Source: Azospirillum soli (lineage in GTDB: Bacteria > Pseudomonadota > Alphaproteobacteria > Azospirillales > Azospirillaceae). From it: a DNA stretch of 64,000 nt. Position 1 is the stretch's first letter. Each line of letters begins with the position of its first letter. The DNA is taken from positions 124,001-188,000 of the forward strand of contig NZ_JAGINQ010000007.1 of the NCBI RefSeq assembly GCF_017876165.1, given 5' to 3'. Of this stretch, positions 18,048-27,134 are shown piece after piece. The notes beneath the pieces are model-generated. The model saw only the letters and a list, made by a program, of their open reading frames with translations. It was not told where the DNA came from and searched no databases. Position numbers and translations under genes: made by a program.

Positions 18048-20074
18048 GGGTTCCGCCCCACCACATGCCAGCCGGCGCCATTCGACATCACCGTCAGCGC
18101 GTGGCCGTAGCCGGTCAGCGCGATGGCCTCGTTGTCCGGCCCGCCGCCGCCCTGCCGGGTCACGGTGACCGGGTTGCCGGAAACGTCCGACTTCTTGATG
18201 GTCACCGTGCGCCCGACCGCGTGCGCGGCGCTGGGCGCCGGCAGGCGCACGGTCACGGCGCCCGAATAGGCGCTGACCAGATAGAGCGACTGGTTCAGGT
18301 CCGGCTCGAACAGACCGGGCTTGTCGTGATGGTGCGCGTTGCCCGGCAGGCTGTTGCCGCCGACGATCCACCAGTTGGCGCCGTTCGACACCGCCGTGAC
18401 GAAGTCGTAGCGGTTACCGAGCGCCACTTTGCGCCCATCTGGCCCCGGGCCACCGTCCTCCGTCACCGACAGCACGTGGGCCGAGGCGTCGGTGCGCTTG
18501 ATGGTGACCGAATGCCCGTTGGCCGCCCCCGCCGCCGGCAGCCGCGCCTCCACGTCGCCGCCGTAGGCACTGACCAAATAGACGGAGCTGGACAGATCCA
18601 GCTCGACCAGCCCGCCGCCTTCCGGCTCCACATAGTCGGTGTCAAAGCGCAACGCCTCGACGGTCAGCTGCGTGACGCGGCTGCGCTGGAGGCGGTTCTT
18701 GTCCGGATAACCGGCGTTGAGCGCCGTGTACTGCCCGCCCGACAGGTCGTGGATCGCCGGCCCAGCCGACATGGACAGCAGGTTCAGGATCGCCGTTTCC
18801 GTCGACCCCGCGTCCAGCTGGACGTTCGGCACGGCGCCCAGCGATTCCGCGTAGACGTTCACAAACAGCGTCTTGTCGGTGTTCGCCCCGACGCGGAAGC
18901 AGGCCTCCGCCATGGTGGACAGGTTCGCCTCGCAGTCCACGAAGGCGTTGTTGTACTTGCCCTGCTCCACATAGAAGCCGCTGCCCTCGATGGGGGCGGA
19001 GAGCGAGTAGACGCGCACGCCGGTGAAGCGGTTGGCGTTCGGCGTGTCGCCCGCCCCGCTGCGCGTCAGCCAGACGCCGTGCACGGCGGGCCGCGCGACC
19101 AGCACGCGCTCGACATGGTTCCAGTAGCAGGGGCGGTTCGGATCGTCGTAGCCGTCCAGCACCAGCCCATACCGCGCCTCCCACAGCGTCAGGTCCGCCA
19201 GCGTGTTCTGCACGCAGGGTCCGTCGCGCCCGAACAGCCGCACCCCGGCCCGGCCGTTCTCCAGCCGCAGCCGCGCCACGGTGGCGTAGCCGTCCGGCAG
19301 ATGGATCAGGTCGAAGGCCCCGGACGCGCCCGCGATGACGGACGACTGCCCCGCCCCGACCAGCGTCTTGCCATAGGCCACGGTCAGCGTGTTGCTGATC
19401 CGGTAGGTCCCTGGCGGCACGTACACCGCCTTGGCCGAGGTCAGCGCCGCCTGGATCGCCACGGTGTCGTCCACCGTACCGTCGCCGACCGCACCGAAAT
19501 CCTTCACCGACACGCTGTCGGCCAGCTTGTCGCGCACCGGCCGGCTGACCGCGCCAGCGCCGGGCGGGACGTAGGTGGACAGCGCCTCCTCGTCCACCGG
19601 CGGGCGGACGGTCGGGCTGCCCGCGCTGTCGAAGGCCAGCAGCTTCCCCGCCCGCGCCGCCCGCGCCGGCAGCAGGTTGGAGGCCGGAAGGTCGGTCTCC
19701 GCGTAGCGCAGCATCAGTTCCTGATCGCCGGCCACCTGCTGGAGCGCGGCGGTCAGCTGGTCGAACTCCCGGTTCAGGGACGAGGCCGGCAGCGGGCCGC
19801 TTTCCAGGAAATCGCTGGTGCGCTCGATGGGCAGGCGGCGGCGCAGCAGCACCGCCGTGTTGGCAGCGGGCGCCGTGTCGAAACTCACGGTCCCGCCGGC
19901 CATCGCCCCGGCCCCCGCCACCGTGTAGCCGGTGGACTGGAGCGCGGCGCCCAGAAAGACCTGCAAATCCTCCGCCGCGAAGATCGGGAACGGAAAGGTG
20001 AAGGCGGTCTGCGCGCCGTCGGCGACATACTGCACGCGCGGGTTTCCGCGCGGGATCTGGATCGGGGTGGGCAT
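18044..20074 (-). CDS. Tailspike/tail fibre with pectate-lyase fold (tailspike 1)
   Basis: 676 residues. An N-terminal T7-fibre-like adaptor (about 10-150: VQYVADGAQTAFTFPFPIF) is followed by a right-handed beta-helix that opens with VSVKDFGAVGDGTVDDT (Pectate_lyase_3 entry motif, about residue 200). The C-terminus is a tandem duplication of an 85-88-residue module (about 490-574 and 589-676), both containing LYLVSAY/VYLVSAY and ending in W-x-V-G. It is probably the receptor-binding, polysaccharide-degrading spike. The ribosome site is GGGAG before the ATG at 20074. Confidence 0.88.
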   Translation of the reverse strand: MPTPIQIPRGNPRVQYVADGAQTAFTFPFPIFAAEDLQVFLGAALQSTGYTVAGAGAMAGGTVSFDTAPAANTAVLLRRRLPIERTSDFLESGPLPASSLNREFDQLTAALQQVAGDQELMLRYAETDLPASNLLPARAARAGKLLAFDSAGSPTVRPPVDEEALSTYVPPGAGAVSRPVRDKLADSVSVKDFGAVGDGTVDDTVAIQAALTSAKAVYVPPGTYRISNTLTVAYGKTLVGAGQSSVIAGASGAFDLIHLPDGYATVARLRLENGRAGVRLFGRDGPCVQNTLADLTLWEARYGLVLDGYDDPNRPCYWNHVERVLVARPAVHGVWLTRSGAGDTPNANRFTGVRVYSLSAPIEGSGFYVEQGKYNNAFVDCEANLSTMAEACFRVGANTDKTLFVNVYAESLGAVPNVQLDAGSTETAILNLLSMSAGPAIHDLSGGQYTALNAGYPDKNRLQRSRVTQLTVEALRFDTDYVEPEGGGLVELDLSSSVYLVSAYGGDVEARLPAAGAANGHSVTIKRTDASAHVLSVTEDGGPGPDGRKVALGNRYDFVTAVSNGANWWIVGGNSLPGNAHHHDKPGLFEPDLNQSLYLVSAYSGAVTVRLPAPSAAHAVGRTVTIKKSDVSGNPVTVTRQGGGGPDNEAIALTGYGHALTVMSNGAGWHVVGRNP

Positions 20075-20100
20075 GGAAGGCTCCCGCAATGACCCCCAAA

Positions 20101-20422
20101 GCAAAAAGCCCTTCTCCCCGGTGCGGGAGAAGGGTTTGGGATGAGGGGGCGGCCGCAAGGCCGGAAAGGTGTCGCTGAGCCGGGGATTCACCACCAAGAC
20201 ACAAAGAATTTCACTAGAGCGGATTTCAATCCGCTTTGGACCGCGACGGCGGGCCCGGACGCTCATGCGTCCGAAGCCCGGCCGGCAAGTGAGGCCATGT
20301 GAATCTAAAGCGAACGACAGTTCGCTTTAAGACGCGCCGACGCCGCCCGCAGATGCGGGATGCGCCGAACTCCTTCGTGACGGTCTTTGTGTCTTCGTGT
20401 CTTTGTGGCAAAAGCCCTTCTC
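20101..20422. repeat. Repeat-bracketed junction inside the phage cassette
   Basis: The 348-bp gap between tailspike 1 and the coiled-coil gene has no gene. From the outside in it holds a near-identical direct repeat GCAAAA(A)GCCCTTCTC (20101-20116 and 20408-20422), then imperfect inverted repeats CCACCAAGACACAAAG (20191-20206) and its complement at 20393-20408 (14 of 16 match), then the four-hairpin element at 20216-20330. The organisation looks like an insertion or recombination scar at the place where large ejection-protein genes would be expected. Confidence 0.7.
20216..20330. repeat. Four-hairpin dispersed repeat, copy 2 (inverted)
   Basis: The reverse complement of the 647-761 element over its full length, with scattered differences. 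The outer hairpin reads TAAAGCGAAC/GTTCGCTTTA here against TAAAGCGAAT/ATTCGCTTTA in copy 1, so both arms changed together. GGACGC/GCGTCC is invariant, with a different loop. Confidence 0.8.
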
Positions 20423-21169
20423 TCAGTAAAACTTGCTCAGGAACTCCAACCTCTGCCGCTCGGCGAGCTGCGCCTGTTCCAGCAGGTTGCGGCGGCGGAC
20501 GCTGTCCACCTCCTGCTGGATCGCCTGACGCTTGATCTGGTCGAGCTTCTGCGCGTCCTGGCGTTCGCTGTCGGTGTCGTTGACCAGCCCCAGCAGGATC
20601 GCCTCGCCGGAACCGTCGGCCGCGCTGACGCCGTTGGCGCCCATGGCCGCGCGGGTGCGCGCCATGGTCCGGCGCAGCGCATCGACGCGCCGCTTCTCGT
20701 CGGCCTCCGCCGTCGCGGCCAGCTGGGCCAGCCGGTTCTGCGCGTCGGCCTCCTGGGCGCGCAAGGCCGCCTCCTGATTGGCGCGCAGGTCCCCGCCCGC
20801 CTGATTCTGGCCACGGCTCAGCCACTCCATCTCGCGGGCGCGGGCCTGCTCGTCCTTCCGGTATTGCAGCTCCAGCTCCTGCCGGCGCAGCTCGTCCTGG
20901 CGCGCCCACTCGCGGGCCTGCGCGTCCTGCTGCGCGCGCGCCTGCTCCTGGCGCCCCTGCTGTTCGTAGGTGTAGCGCCGTTCCTCGGCGCCGCGCTCCT
21001 CCTGGTACTTGCGCTCAAGCGCCTGCCGTTCGGCCTCCAGGCGCGCGGCGTCCTGCTGCGCGCTGGCCGCCGAACCGTTGGCCGCCGAACCACCGAAACG
21101 GTTGACGCCGTTGACGAGGGAGCTGGCGGCCGGCAGGACCGTCGTAAAGAGGGGAGTGATTCCACCCAT
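20423..21169 (-). CDS. Coiled-coil internal virion-like protein
   Basis: 248 residues. A short hydrophobic Ala-rich start (GGITPLFTTVLPAASSLVNG) precedes a long Gln/Arg/Glu-rich coiled coil (about 40-245, with QARAQQDAQAREW and QKLDQIKRQAIQQE). Position right after tail tubular B corresponds to T7 gp14, the smallest internal ejection protein; composition agrees but homology is not provable by eye. The start overlaps the previous stop (TGATG). No gp15- or gp16-like large protein follows. Confidence 0.7.
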   Translation of the reverse strand: MGGITPLFTTVLPAASSLVNGVNRFGGSAANGSAASAQQDAARLEAERQALERKYQEERGAEERRYTYEQQGRQEQARAQQDAQAREWARQDELRRQELELQYRKDEQARAREMEWLSRGQNQAGGDLRANQEAALRAQEADAQNRLAQLAATAEADEKRRVDALRRTMARTRAAMGANGVSAADGSGEAILLGLVNDTDSERQDAQKLDQIKRQAIQQEVDSVRRRNLLEQAQLAERQRLEFLSKFY

Positions 21170-23064
21170 CAGTCGTTCACCTTCAATTCCATGGTCACGG
21201 AGAGCAGCGTGAAGGGCAGCGGCGCGTCCTGCTGGATGCGCCACAGCGGCCGGTCGATGTCGCGCCGCCAGCCCAGCGCCCGCAGCTTGCGGTCGCCCGA
21301 CACGCGCGGCGGCACGCCGCCCGCCGGCTGCGGCCCGGCCCGGTGCAGCGGCAAGTCCTGAAGCCCCCGCCCCAGATCCGCGCGCAGGGCCGCCGTGTCC
21401 TCCAACCGGAAGGTCACGGCGACGAGGCGGACCACGTCCGCCCCGCCCGTCTGCCCCAGCAGGCTGGCCGGCAGCGGCTCCACCAGATGAGTGTAGGAAA
21501 GCCCGGCCTCGACCCGCTTGGCCGGCGGGTTCAGCGTGATCTTGCCCGCCTGCACGGTTACGTTCGGCCGCACCACGCCATCGGCCACGACCGCAACGCT
21601 GCGCCCTTCCAGATGGTCGAGCCCCGACCACACCGCCGTGGCCGTGTCGTGATCGCCGACCAGCGCGGAGTCGAGGTTCAGCGAGTCGTCAAACCGCTCG
21701 ATGGTCCAGGTGCCGGCGCGGTCCACCAGCGCGTAGACCTCGTCCCCGACCACCGCGACGGAGCGCACCGCCCCGTCCGTCTCCAGCCGGGTCCAGGCGG
21801 TCACCTGCTCCATCCGGTAGACGGTCAGCGCGCCCAGCGAGCCGTCGCCCATGACGACGAACAGCAGCCGCCGGCTCTGGTCGTAATCCTGATCGCGCGG
21901 ACTCGCCACCAGATGCCGGGCCAGCAGGGCGAGGTCGTTGGCCTGATAGGCGGCCTCGGTGTCGGTGTAGAGGAACTCGCGGATTTCCTTGCCGTTGCGC
22001 GAGACGAACAGCGTGGCGCCGTCCACGTCGCGCGGCGGAATGGCCCGGTCCACGGGGGAGCCGATGCGCGTCTGCCGGTTCACCTGGATGTTCTGCGGCG
22101 TCAGCGGATCGCCCGACACCATGTATTCGGCGCCGGAGGTGAAGACCTGCAGATGGCGGCCGGAGAACACGGCGCGGACGGCGTTGACCTGATCCGACAG
22201 GATGCCGAACTCGATGGCCTCGTCGTCCTTGCCGGTGCCCAGGTCGAAGTTCCACAGGTCCGCCGAGCGCGACAGCCACAGCCGGTTCGGCAGGTCGCGC
22301 GACCCGCCGATGACCAGCCGGTCCTGGTGAAAGGCCGCCGACACCGGCCAGCCGCGCAAGGGCGAGAAGGCCTGCTCGTCCCAGTTCACCGTCGCGTTGG
22401 TGTTGGGCAGGGCCTCTTTCACCGTGGCGTTGACCTGCGTGGCCGAGACGACGCCCGTGACCAGCAGCTGCTTGCCCTGGATGCGGATGCGGCACCCGTC
22501 GTGGCGTTGGTCGAACACGGCGGCCGAGGCGGTAACGGTGATCGCCCCCGTGGTGCCGGACGGGGTCAGCGTCACCTCCGGATCGCCGAAGCGGTAGAAG
22601 GGCATGCGCACCCGCTCGTCCTCGGTCACGTAGGACCAGTCGGACAGGCTCCACGCCGTCGCCCCGCTGCGCGTCAGCTTGCGCGGCGTCACGTCCGGGT
22701 GGCAGACCAGCAGCGTGTCGGCGCTCTGCGTCCAGGTGATCTGCGTCAGTTGCGCGGCGGTCCAGGGGGCGTCCACGGTGGCGACGCGCCCGTCGTCCTC
22801 ATAGACGTCGATCTTCCCCTCGGAAAAGGCCAACAGATAGGTCTGCTCCGAGTTGAACTCGAACGCCACCAGCCGCCCGTTGCCCCGCGCCTCGTCCACG
22901 AAGGCGAGGCCGGAGCGGCGCGTCACCCCGCCGGTCGGGTGGATGAACAGGTTGCGCAAGGACAGCGCCCCGTTGTCGTAGGCGCGGAGGTCCCCGCGCC
23001 CCAGCAGCCGGCGGGCGATCTCGCCCGCCGTGAAGTTGGTCTTGACCTGACGGACCCGGCTCAT
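21169..23064 (-). CDS. Tail tubular protein B (podovirus nozzle)
   Basis: 631 residues from the ATG at 23064, with a TGATG overlap with tail tubular A. The N-terminus has the family pattern NFTAGEIARRLLGRGDLRAY...NLFIHPTGGVTRRSG, then beta-propeller-like repeats including TWTQSADTLLVCHPDV, QDRLVIGGS, RDLPNRLWLSRS and QVFTSGAEYMVSGDPLTPQN. It forms the hexameric nozzle of short-tailed phages, through which DNA leaves the particle. Confidence 0.88.
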   Translation of the reverse strand: MSRVRQVKTNFTAGEIARRLLGRGDLRAYDNGALSLRNLFIHPTGGVTRRSGLAFVDEARGNGRLVAFEFNSEQTYLLAFSEGKIDVYEDDGRVATVDAPWTAAQLTQITWTQSADTLLVCHPDVTPRKLTRSGATAWSLSDWSYVTEDERVRMPFYRFGDPEVTLTPSGTTGAITVTASAAVFDQRHDGCRIRIQGKQLLVTGVVSATQVNATVKEALPNTNATVNWDEQAFSPLRGWPVSAAFHQDRLVIGGSRDLPNRLWLSRSADLWNFDLGTGKDDEAIEFGILSDQVNAVRAVFSGRHLQVFTSGAEYMVSGDPLTPQNIQVNRQTRIGSPVDRAIPPRDVDGATLFVSRNGKEIREFLYTDTEAAYQANDLALLARHLVASPRDQDYDQSRRLLFVVMGDGSLGALTVYRMEQVTAWTRLETDGAVRSVAVVGDEVYALVDRAGTWTIERFDDSLNLDSALVGDHDTATAVWSGLDHLEGRSVAVVADGVVRPNVTVQAGKITLNPPAKRVEAGLSYTHLVEPLPASLLGQTGGADVVRLVAVTFRLEDTAALRADLGRGLQDLPLHRAGPQPAGGVPPRVSGDRKLRALGWRRDIDRPLWRIQQDAPLPFTLLSVTMELKVND

Positions 23065-23633
23065 CACGCCCTCGCGTCGATCAGGGTGAAGTCCTCGAAC
23101 CCCGGCTGGCTGTCCTGCTGGGCGTCGATCAGACGGGCGCGGCGGAATTCCGTCTCGGCCAGCCGCGACAGCAGCTCCGCCCGGCTGGAATTTTCGGTCA
23201 GCGGGATGCAGAACTCCGCCGCCAGCCGGGCGATCAGCACCTGGTCGAAGAAGGCCGGAAAGTCCTCCTCCGCCGGGCGGCCGACGTAGGTCAGCACCAG
23301 CGTGTCGGGCGCCGCGTGCAGCGTGCGGCCGGTGATGCGGTACTCCAGCCCCCGACCTCGCCCGCTTCCCCCCGCCCCCAGCGCCCGCAGGAAATCGGCC
23401 GGCAGCTGGAAGGCGTTGGCGTAGTCGGCCACCGGCTCCTCAGCCAGCCTCGGCAGGGTGGCCTGCCGGGTGGCGAAGCTCCAGGCGTTGGCCGACAGCA
23501 GCGCGTCGCGCGCCGGCCCGTAGAGGGAGGCCGCGACTTCCGCCTCGGCCGTGCCCTCGTCGAAGGCGGTGATCGCCGTCGCCCCGATTTTGATGAGCGC
23601 GCGGCTGCACAGCCCGATCGCGGTCAGTGCCAT
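23064..23633 (-). CDS. Tail tubular protein A (adaptor, T7 gp11-like)
   Basis: 189 residues. ALTAIGLCSRALIKIGA and the spaced AYANAFQLPADFLRAL, plus a C-terminal helical half (LIARLAAEFCIPLTENSSRAE), are typical of the gp11 gatekeeper that joins portal and nozzle. The ribosome site AAAGGA lies 7 nt before the ATG at 23633. Directly upstream of and coupled to tail tubular B. Confidence 0.88.
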   Translation of the reverse strand: MALTAIGLCSRALIKIGATAITAFDEGTAEAEVAASLYGPARDALLSANAWSFATRQATLPRLAEEPVADYANAFQLPADFLRALGAGGSGRGRGLEYRITGRTLHAAPDTLVLTYVGRPAEEDFPAFFDQVLIARLAAEFCIPLTENSSRAELLSRLAETEFRRARLIDAQQDSQPGFEDFTLIDARA

Positions 23634-23669
23634 CGGATGATCCTTTCAGAATGGGGAAAACGCGAACGA

Positions 23670-25883
23670 TCAGGCGAACTCGACCTGCACCCAGCCGACG
23701 CCGGAGCCGGCGAGTTCCAGCGCCACCTCCCCGTCGTTCCGCACGCCGATCTCGAACCAGTCGCCGGGCGCGACGGGAATCCACGGCATCGCCCGCGACA
23801 CCGTCACCCCGACCGGGCTCTCGCCCTCGGCGTTGCAGCGGAGGATCCGCCCGCCGACCACACCGCCGCCCTGGAACTCCAGACGCGCCGTGACGCGGGC
23901 CAGCCGCGCCCAGGCGGGCACGCGGATCCTTTCCGGCCGCGTGGGGTCGAGTCCGCCGTCGCTGTCCCACTCGACGGCGGTCCAGGCCAGCCGAACGTCG
24001 GCGCCCGGCTCGACCGGCTGGTTGCCGCCGAACGACAGCCGGCACCCGCGCACGCGCCCGACCCCGCCGACGGGGCCGTCTCCCCAGTCGTCGCCGAAAT
24101 TGTCGGCGTACAGGCTGCCGGCCGAGCGCAGCGGCCCCGCCCCGCCGAAACTGTTGTGCGTCACGATGGAGCGGGTGGCGTCGCCGCGCTCGACCAGCGG
24201 TCGCGCCGCCACGCCGCCGTTGGCCCGGCACTCGTTGCCGCTGACCACCGTGCGCAGCGCGCCGTCCAGGTCGATGTCGGCCGTGGCGATGCGGTCGAAG
24301 ACGTTGTGAAGGATGCGCGCATCGACCACGCCGGCCCCCACCGCCGACAGGCCGTGCCCGGCGAAGCCGGCGACGCTGTTGCCGGTGACTCGCGCCCCCC
24401 GGCAGTCGCCCCTCAGCAGGACACCGCCCGATCCGCCGCCGGCCCCCCCACCGACGATCCAGTTGTCGGCAACCCGCATCGAGGCAACCGCGCAGGCCGA
24501 ACCGTCCAGCTCGACGGCCCAACCGCCGACCTCGGTGATGGCATTGGCGGCGATGACGAAGCCATGTCCGCCTTTCACCAGCACACCCGCACCGCCACCG
24601 GCCTCGATGCGGTTGTGGGCGATCACCACGCCCTCCGCCGCCTGCCCGCCGTCCACCGACCGCTCGAAGGCGATGCCGGGAGCCCCGCCCCGGATCAGGT
24701 TGCCGACGAAGCGCGTTCCCGACCCGTTATCCAGCGCCCGGAAAGCCGTTCCGCAGCCCGTGAAGAAGCAGCCGTCGACTGACACGTCCTCCACATCCCA
24801 GACGACGATGGCCTGTCCAAAGTCCTGGAACCGGCAGTCCCGGATGCGCACGTCGCGCGCCGTCGCCGGACGCCCCGGCGGGGATCCCGTGTCGCCCAGC
24901 CGGACCGCGCGCGGCGCCCGCCCGGTCACATTGGCGAAGCCCAGCCCGATCAGCCGCACCCCGTCGCCGGTGACGCGCAGCAGCGATTCCAGCGCCGCGG
25001 CGGGGCGGATCACCGCCCGTCCGCCGGCGCCCAGCAGCGTGACGCCGGCCGGCACCGACAGGGCGGCGCCGATCTGGTAGACGCCGTCCGGAAAGAAAAT
25101 CGTACCGCCGCCCGCGACCGAGGACAGCGCGGCCTGAATGGCGGCAAAGTCGTTGGCCGCCCCGTTGCCGATCGCGCCGAACGCCTTCACGGAAACATGC
25201 GGCCCGCCGCCGGCCGGAATGCCGTCCAGCTTCGCCTTGTCCGCCGCCGCCATAAAGCCGGCGCCCTTGGCCGAGGCCAGCGCGTGCGCCCCGCCCCCCG
25301 CCCCGACATGGTTCAGCGGCGCGCCGTCGGCGATGCCGTAGCCGGCGAGCGTGGTCGGGGTGTTGTGCACCTCCGCCCACTCCACCATACCGGAATCGAA
25401 GGTCGGCGAGGCCAAAGAGACCAGCGTGACGTTGCCGTAGCCGTCGAAGGCCAGCGCCTTGCCGGCGCGCGCCGAACTGGCCGGCAGCTGGGCGGACAGC
25501 GACGGGCTGTCGCCCTCCGGAAAGCGCACGGCGCGGTTGGCCTGATCCTGAATCTGCTGGGCCAGCAGGGTCAGCCGGTCGAAGGCCGCTTCCGCCGGTT
25601 GGTCCGGGTAGCCATGGTCGCCGGCCGGCATGGCGCGGGCGACGACCACCAGCTTCCCCATCGGCGGCGGTGCCGGAAACACCACCGTGCCGCCCATGGG
25701 CGCGCCCACGCCGGTTACCGTGTAATGGGTGTTCAGCGTCTGCGGCGTCTCGGCGCCCGTGCCGGCGTCGCGCAAGGCCACCTTCAGGTCGCCGGCCTCC
25801 AGCACCCTGAAGCGATACGCGAACGCCTTCGCCACGCCATCGGCGGCATGGGCGACGCGGCTGTCCGTCGTGAGCACGCTCAT
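23670..25883 (-). CDS. Second tailspike with right-handed beta-helix (tailspike 2)
   Basis: 737 residues. The N-terminal adaptor (about 1-150) is related to tailspike 1: DGVAKAFAYRFRV and AFDRLTLLAQQIQDQANRAV match DGAQTAFTFPFPI and EFDQLTAALQQV in position. A beta-helix begins at VSVKAFGAIGNGAANDF and continues through many N-x-I/V rungs (IVIAHNRIEAGG, VVSGNECRANGG). A distinct C-terminal jelly-roll-like part (about 650-737) follows. Its position between the head gene and tail tubular A is unusual for T7-like phages. Confidence 0.85.
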   Translation of the reverse strand: MSVLTTDSRVAHAADGVAKAFAYRFRVLEAGDLKVALRDAGTGAETPQTLNTHYTVTGVGAPMGGTVVFPAPPPMGKLVVVARAMPAGDHGYPDQPAEAAFDRLTLLAQQIQDQANRAVRFPEGDSPSLSAQLPASSARAGKALAFDGYGNVTLVSLASPTFDSGMVEWAEVHNTPTTLAGYGIADGAPLNHVGAGGGAHALASAKGAGFMAAADKAKLDGIPAGGGPHVSVKAFGAIGNGAANDFAAIQAALSSVAGGGTIFFPDGVYQIGAALSVPAGVTLLGAGGRAVIRPAAALESLLRVTGDGVRLIGLGFANVTGRAPRAVRLGDTGSPPGRPATARDVRIRDCRFQDFGQAIVVWDVEDVSVDGCFFTGCGTAFRALDNGSGTRFVGNLIRGGAPGIAFERSVDGGQAAEGVVIAHNRIEAGGGAGVLVKGGHGFVIAANAITEVGGWAVELDGSACAVASMRVADNWIVGGGAGGGSGGVLLRGDCRGARVTGNSVAGFAGHGLSAVGAGVVDARILHNVFDRIATADIDLDGALRTVVSGNECRANGGVAARPLVERGDATRSIVTHNSFGGAGPLRSAGSLYADNFGDDWGDGPVGGVGRVRGCRLSFGGNQPVEPGADVRLAWTAVEWDSDGGLDPTRPERIRVPAWARLARVTARLEFQGGGVVGGRILRCNAEGESPVGVTVSRAMPWIPVAPGDWFEIGVRNDGEVALELAGSGVGWVQVEFA

Positions 25884-25894
25884 GGGACGGATCC

Positions 25895-26164
25895 TCAGTC
25901 GGTGTTGGCCGCGCCGAAGGGCGCGATGTTGGTCACGTCCACCACGCCCGCGGCGTTGGAGGCGACCACGAACACGCCACCGGCGGCGGTGCCGTCCGTG
26001 TCGGTGTTGGCCAGGATCATGTCGCCGACGCGCAGCAGGTCCGACGCGCCGTTGAAATAGCCGGTGGTGTCCACCTCGCCGGCAAGGTCGGTGGTGGTAT
26101 AGTGCCAGAGCGTGAAGCCGTTCGCGTAGGCGAGCACGCTCAGGTCCTTCGAGGCGTAAGCCAT
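25895..26164 (-). CDS. Small head-associated phage protein
   Basis: 89 residues from the ATG at 26164, which has a GGAG site 9 nt upstream. AYASKDLSVLAYANGFTLW, VDTTGYFN and VGDMILANTD form an all-beta pattern that I associate with short proteins encoded after the capsid gene in BPP-1-like podoviruses (possibly decoration). The role is inference. The 151-bp gap to the capsid gene contains a 12-bp perfect GC palindrome at 26205-26216. Confidence 0.7.
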   Translation of the reverse strand: MAYASKDLSVLAYANGFTLWHYTTTDLAGEVDTTGYFNGASDLLRVGDMILANTDTDGTAAGGVFVVASNAAGVVDVTNIAPFGAANTD

Positions 26165-26315
26165 GGGACGGAACTCCGTGAAAATGGGTGTCGTGTCGAT
26201 GATCGGGGGCGCCCCCGCGCGCCAGGGCCGGAGGGATGGAACGGCCGGCACGGCACAGGGATTTGGACGGAGGCGCCCCACCGTCGGTCACGCTGCGATG
26301 CAGCGCCTCAAGGCA

Positions 26316-27134
26316 TCAGGTCTCAAGGCAGCGCAGCGTGACGACACCCGTGGCATCGATGAGGCAGGCGCCCTGACTCATCATGTTGTTGACGAAGTGC
26401 GCGGCGCGGTCGCCATGCCAGCTGATATCGGTCTTCACGTCGGCGCCGGCCGCGTGGCCGACCGCCGTCTTGTGGTACCAGTGGCACAGCCGCACGCCGC
26501 CGGTGGCCTTCAGCCCCGAATGCGGGATCCACAGCGTGCCCAGCCAGCGCTTGGCCTGGGTGCCGCGCCAGGGCAGCTCGTCCGCGCCGACGTAATCGGT
26601 GCTGGCGAACTCCTCGATGCCCAGCAGCTGGCTCCACTGCTTCCAGCCGACCACGGCGTAGCGCTGGCCGTCGTCCGGCACGTCGGCCTCGCCCAGCAGT
26701 TCGAACGCCTCCAGCACCTTGGCCTTGGTCAGGCCGTCGGCGTCGGTACCGGCGAAGTTGGTGGACTTGTTCAGCTCCGCGATCAGCAGCTCGTCCGTCT
26801 TGCGGCCCAGCGCGTAGGCGCCGGCGTTGGCGATGATCTGGCGCTCGTCGATGTTGGTTTTCAGCTCGTCCAGCCGGTCCACCCAGTCGCCGGCGTAGAA
26901 GTCGTACAGCGCGCATTCGACCGGCGTGTGGTCCAGGTTCATGACCGGGACCGCGCCGTGGCGCGCCTTGGTGGAGGCCGTGCCCTTGCCGACCTTCTGG
27001 AAGATGGTGGAGGCGCCCTGGACGTTGTTCTTGGTGCGCACCGTGTTGCGCAGCTTGGAGCCCATGCGCTGGTAGGCTTCGTGCACTTCGCGTTCGAACT
27101 GCTTGACGAAAGCCTGCGCGACCGTCGTGGCCAT
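26316..27134 (-). CDS. Major capsid protein
   Basis: 272 residues from the ATG at 27134, with AAAGGA upstream. FVKQFEREVHEAYQRMGSKL at the N-terminus, then a segment like an E-loop (VRTKNNVQGASTIFQKVGKG), AYALGRKTDELLIAEL in the spine helix and VGWKQWSQLLGIEEF near the A-domain. It is short for HK97-fold capsids but complete by appearance. It would need the scaffold encoded at 30565, from which it is separated by 3.4 kb of non-virion genes. Confidence 0.82.
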   Translation of the reverse strand: MATTVAQAFVKQFEREVHEAYQRMGSKLRNTVRTKNNVQGASTIFQKVGKGTASTKARHGAVPVMNLDHTPVECALYDFYAGDWVDRLDELKTNIDERQIIANAGAYALGRKTDELLIAELNKSTNFAGTDADGLTKAKVLEAFELLGEADVPDDGQRYAVVGWKQWSQLLGIEEFASTDYVGADELPWRGTQAKRWLGTLWIPHSGLKATGGVRLCHWYHKTAVGHAAGADVKTDISWHGDRAAHFVNNMMSQGACLIDATGVVTLRCLET

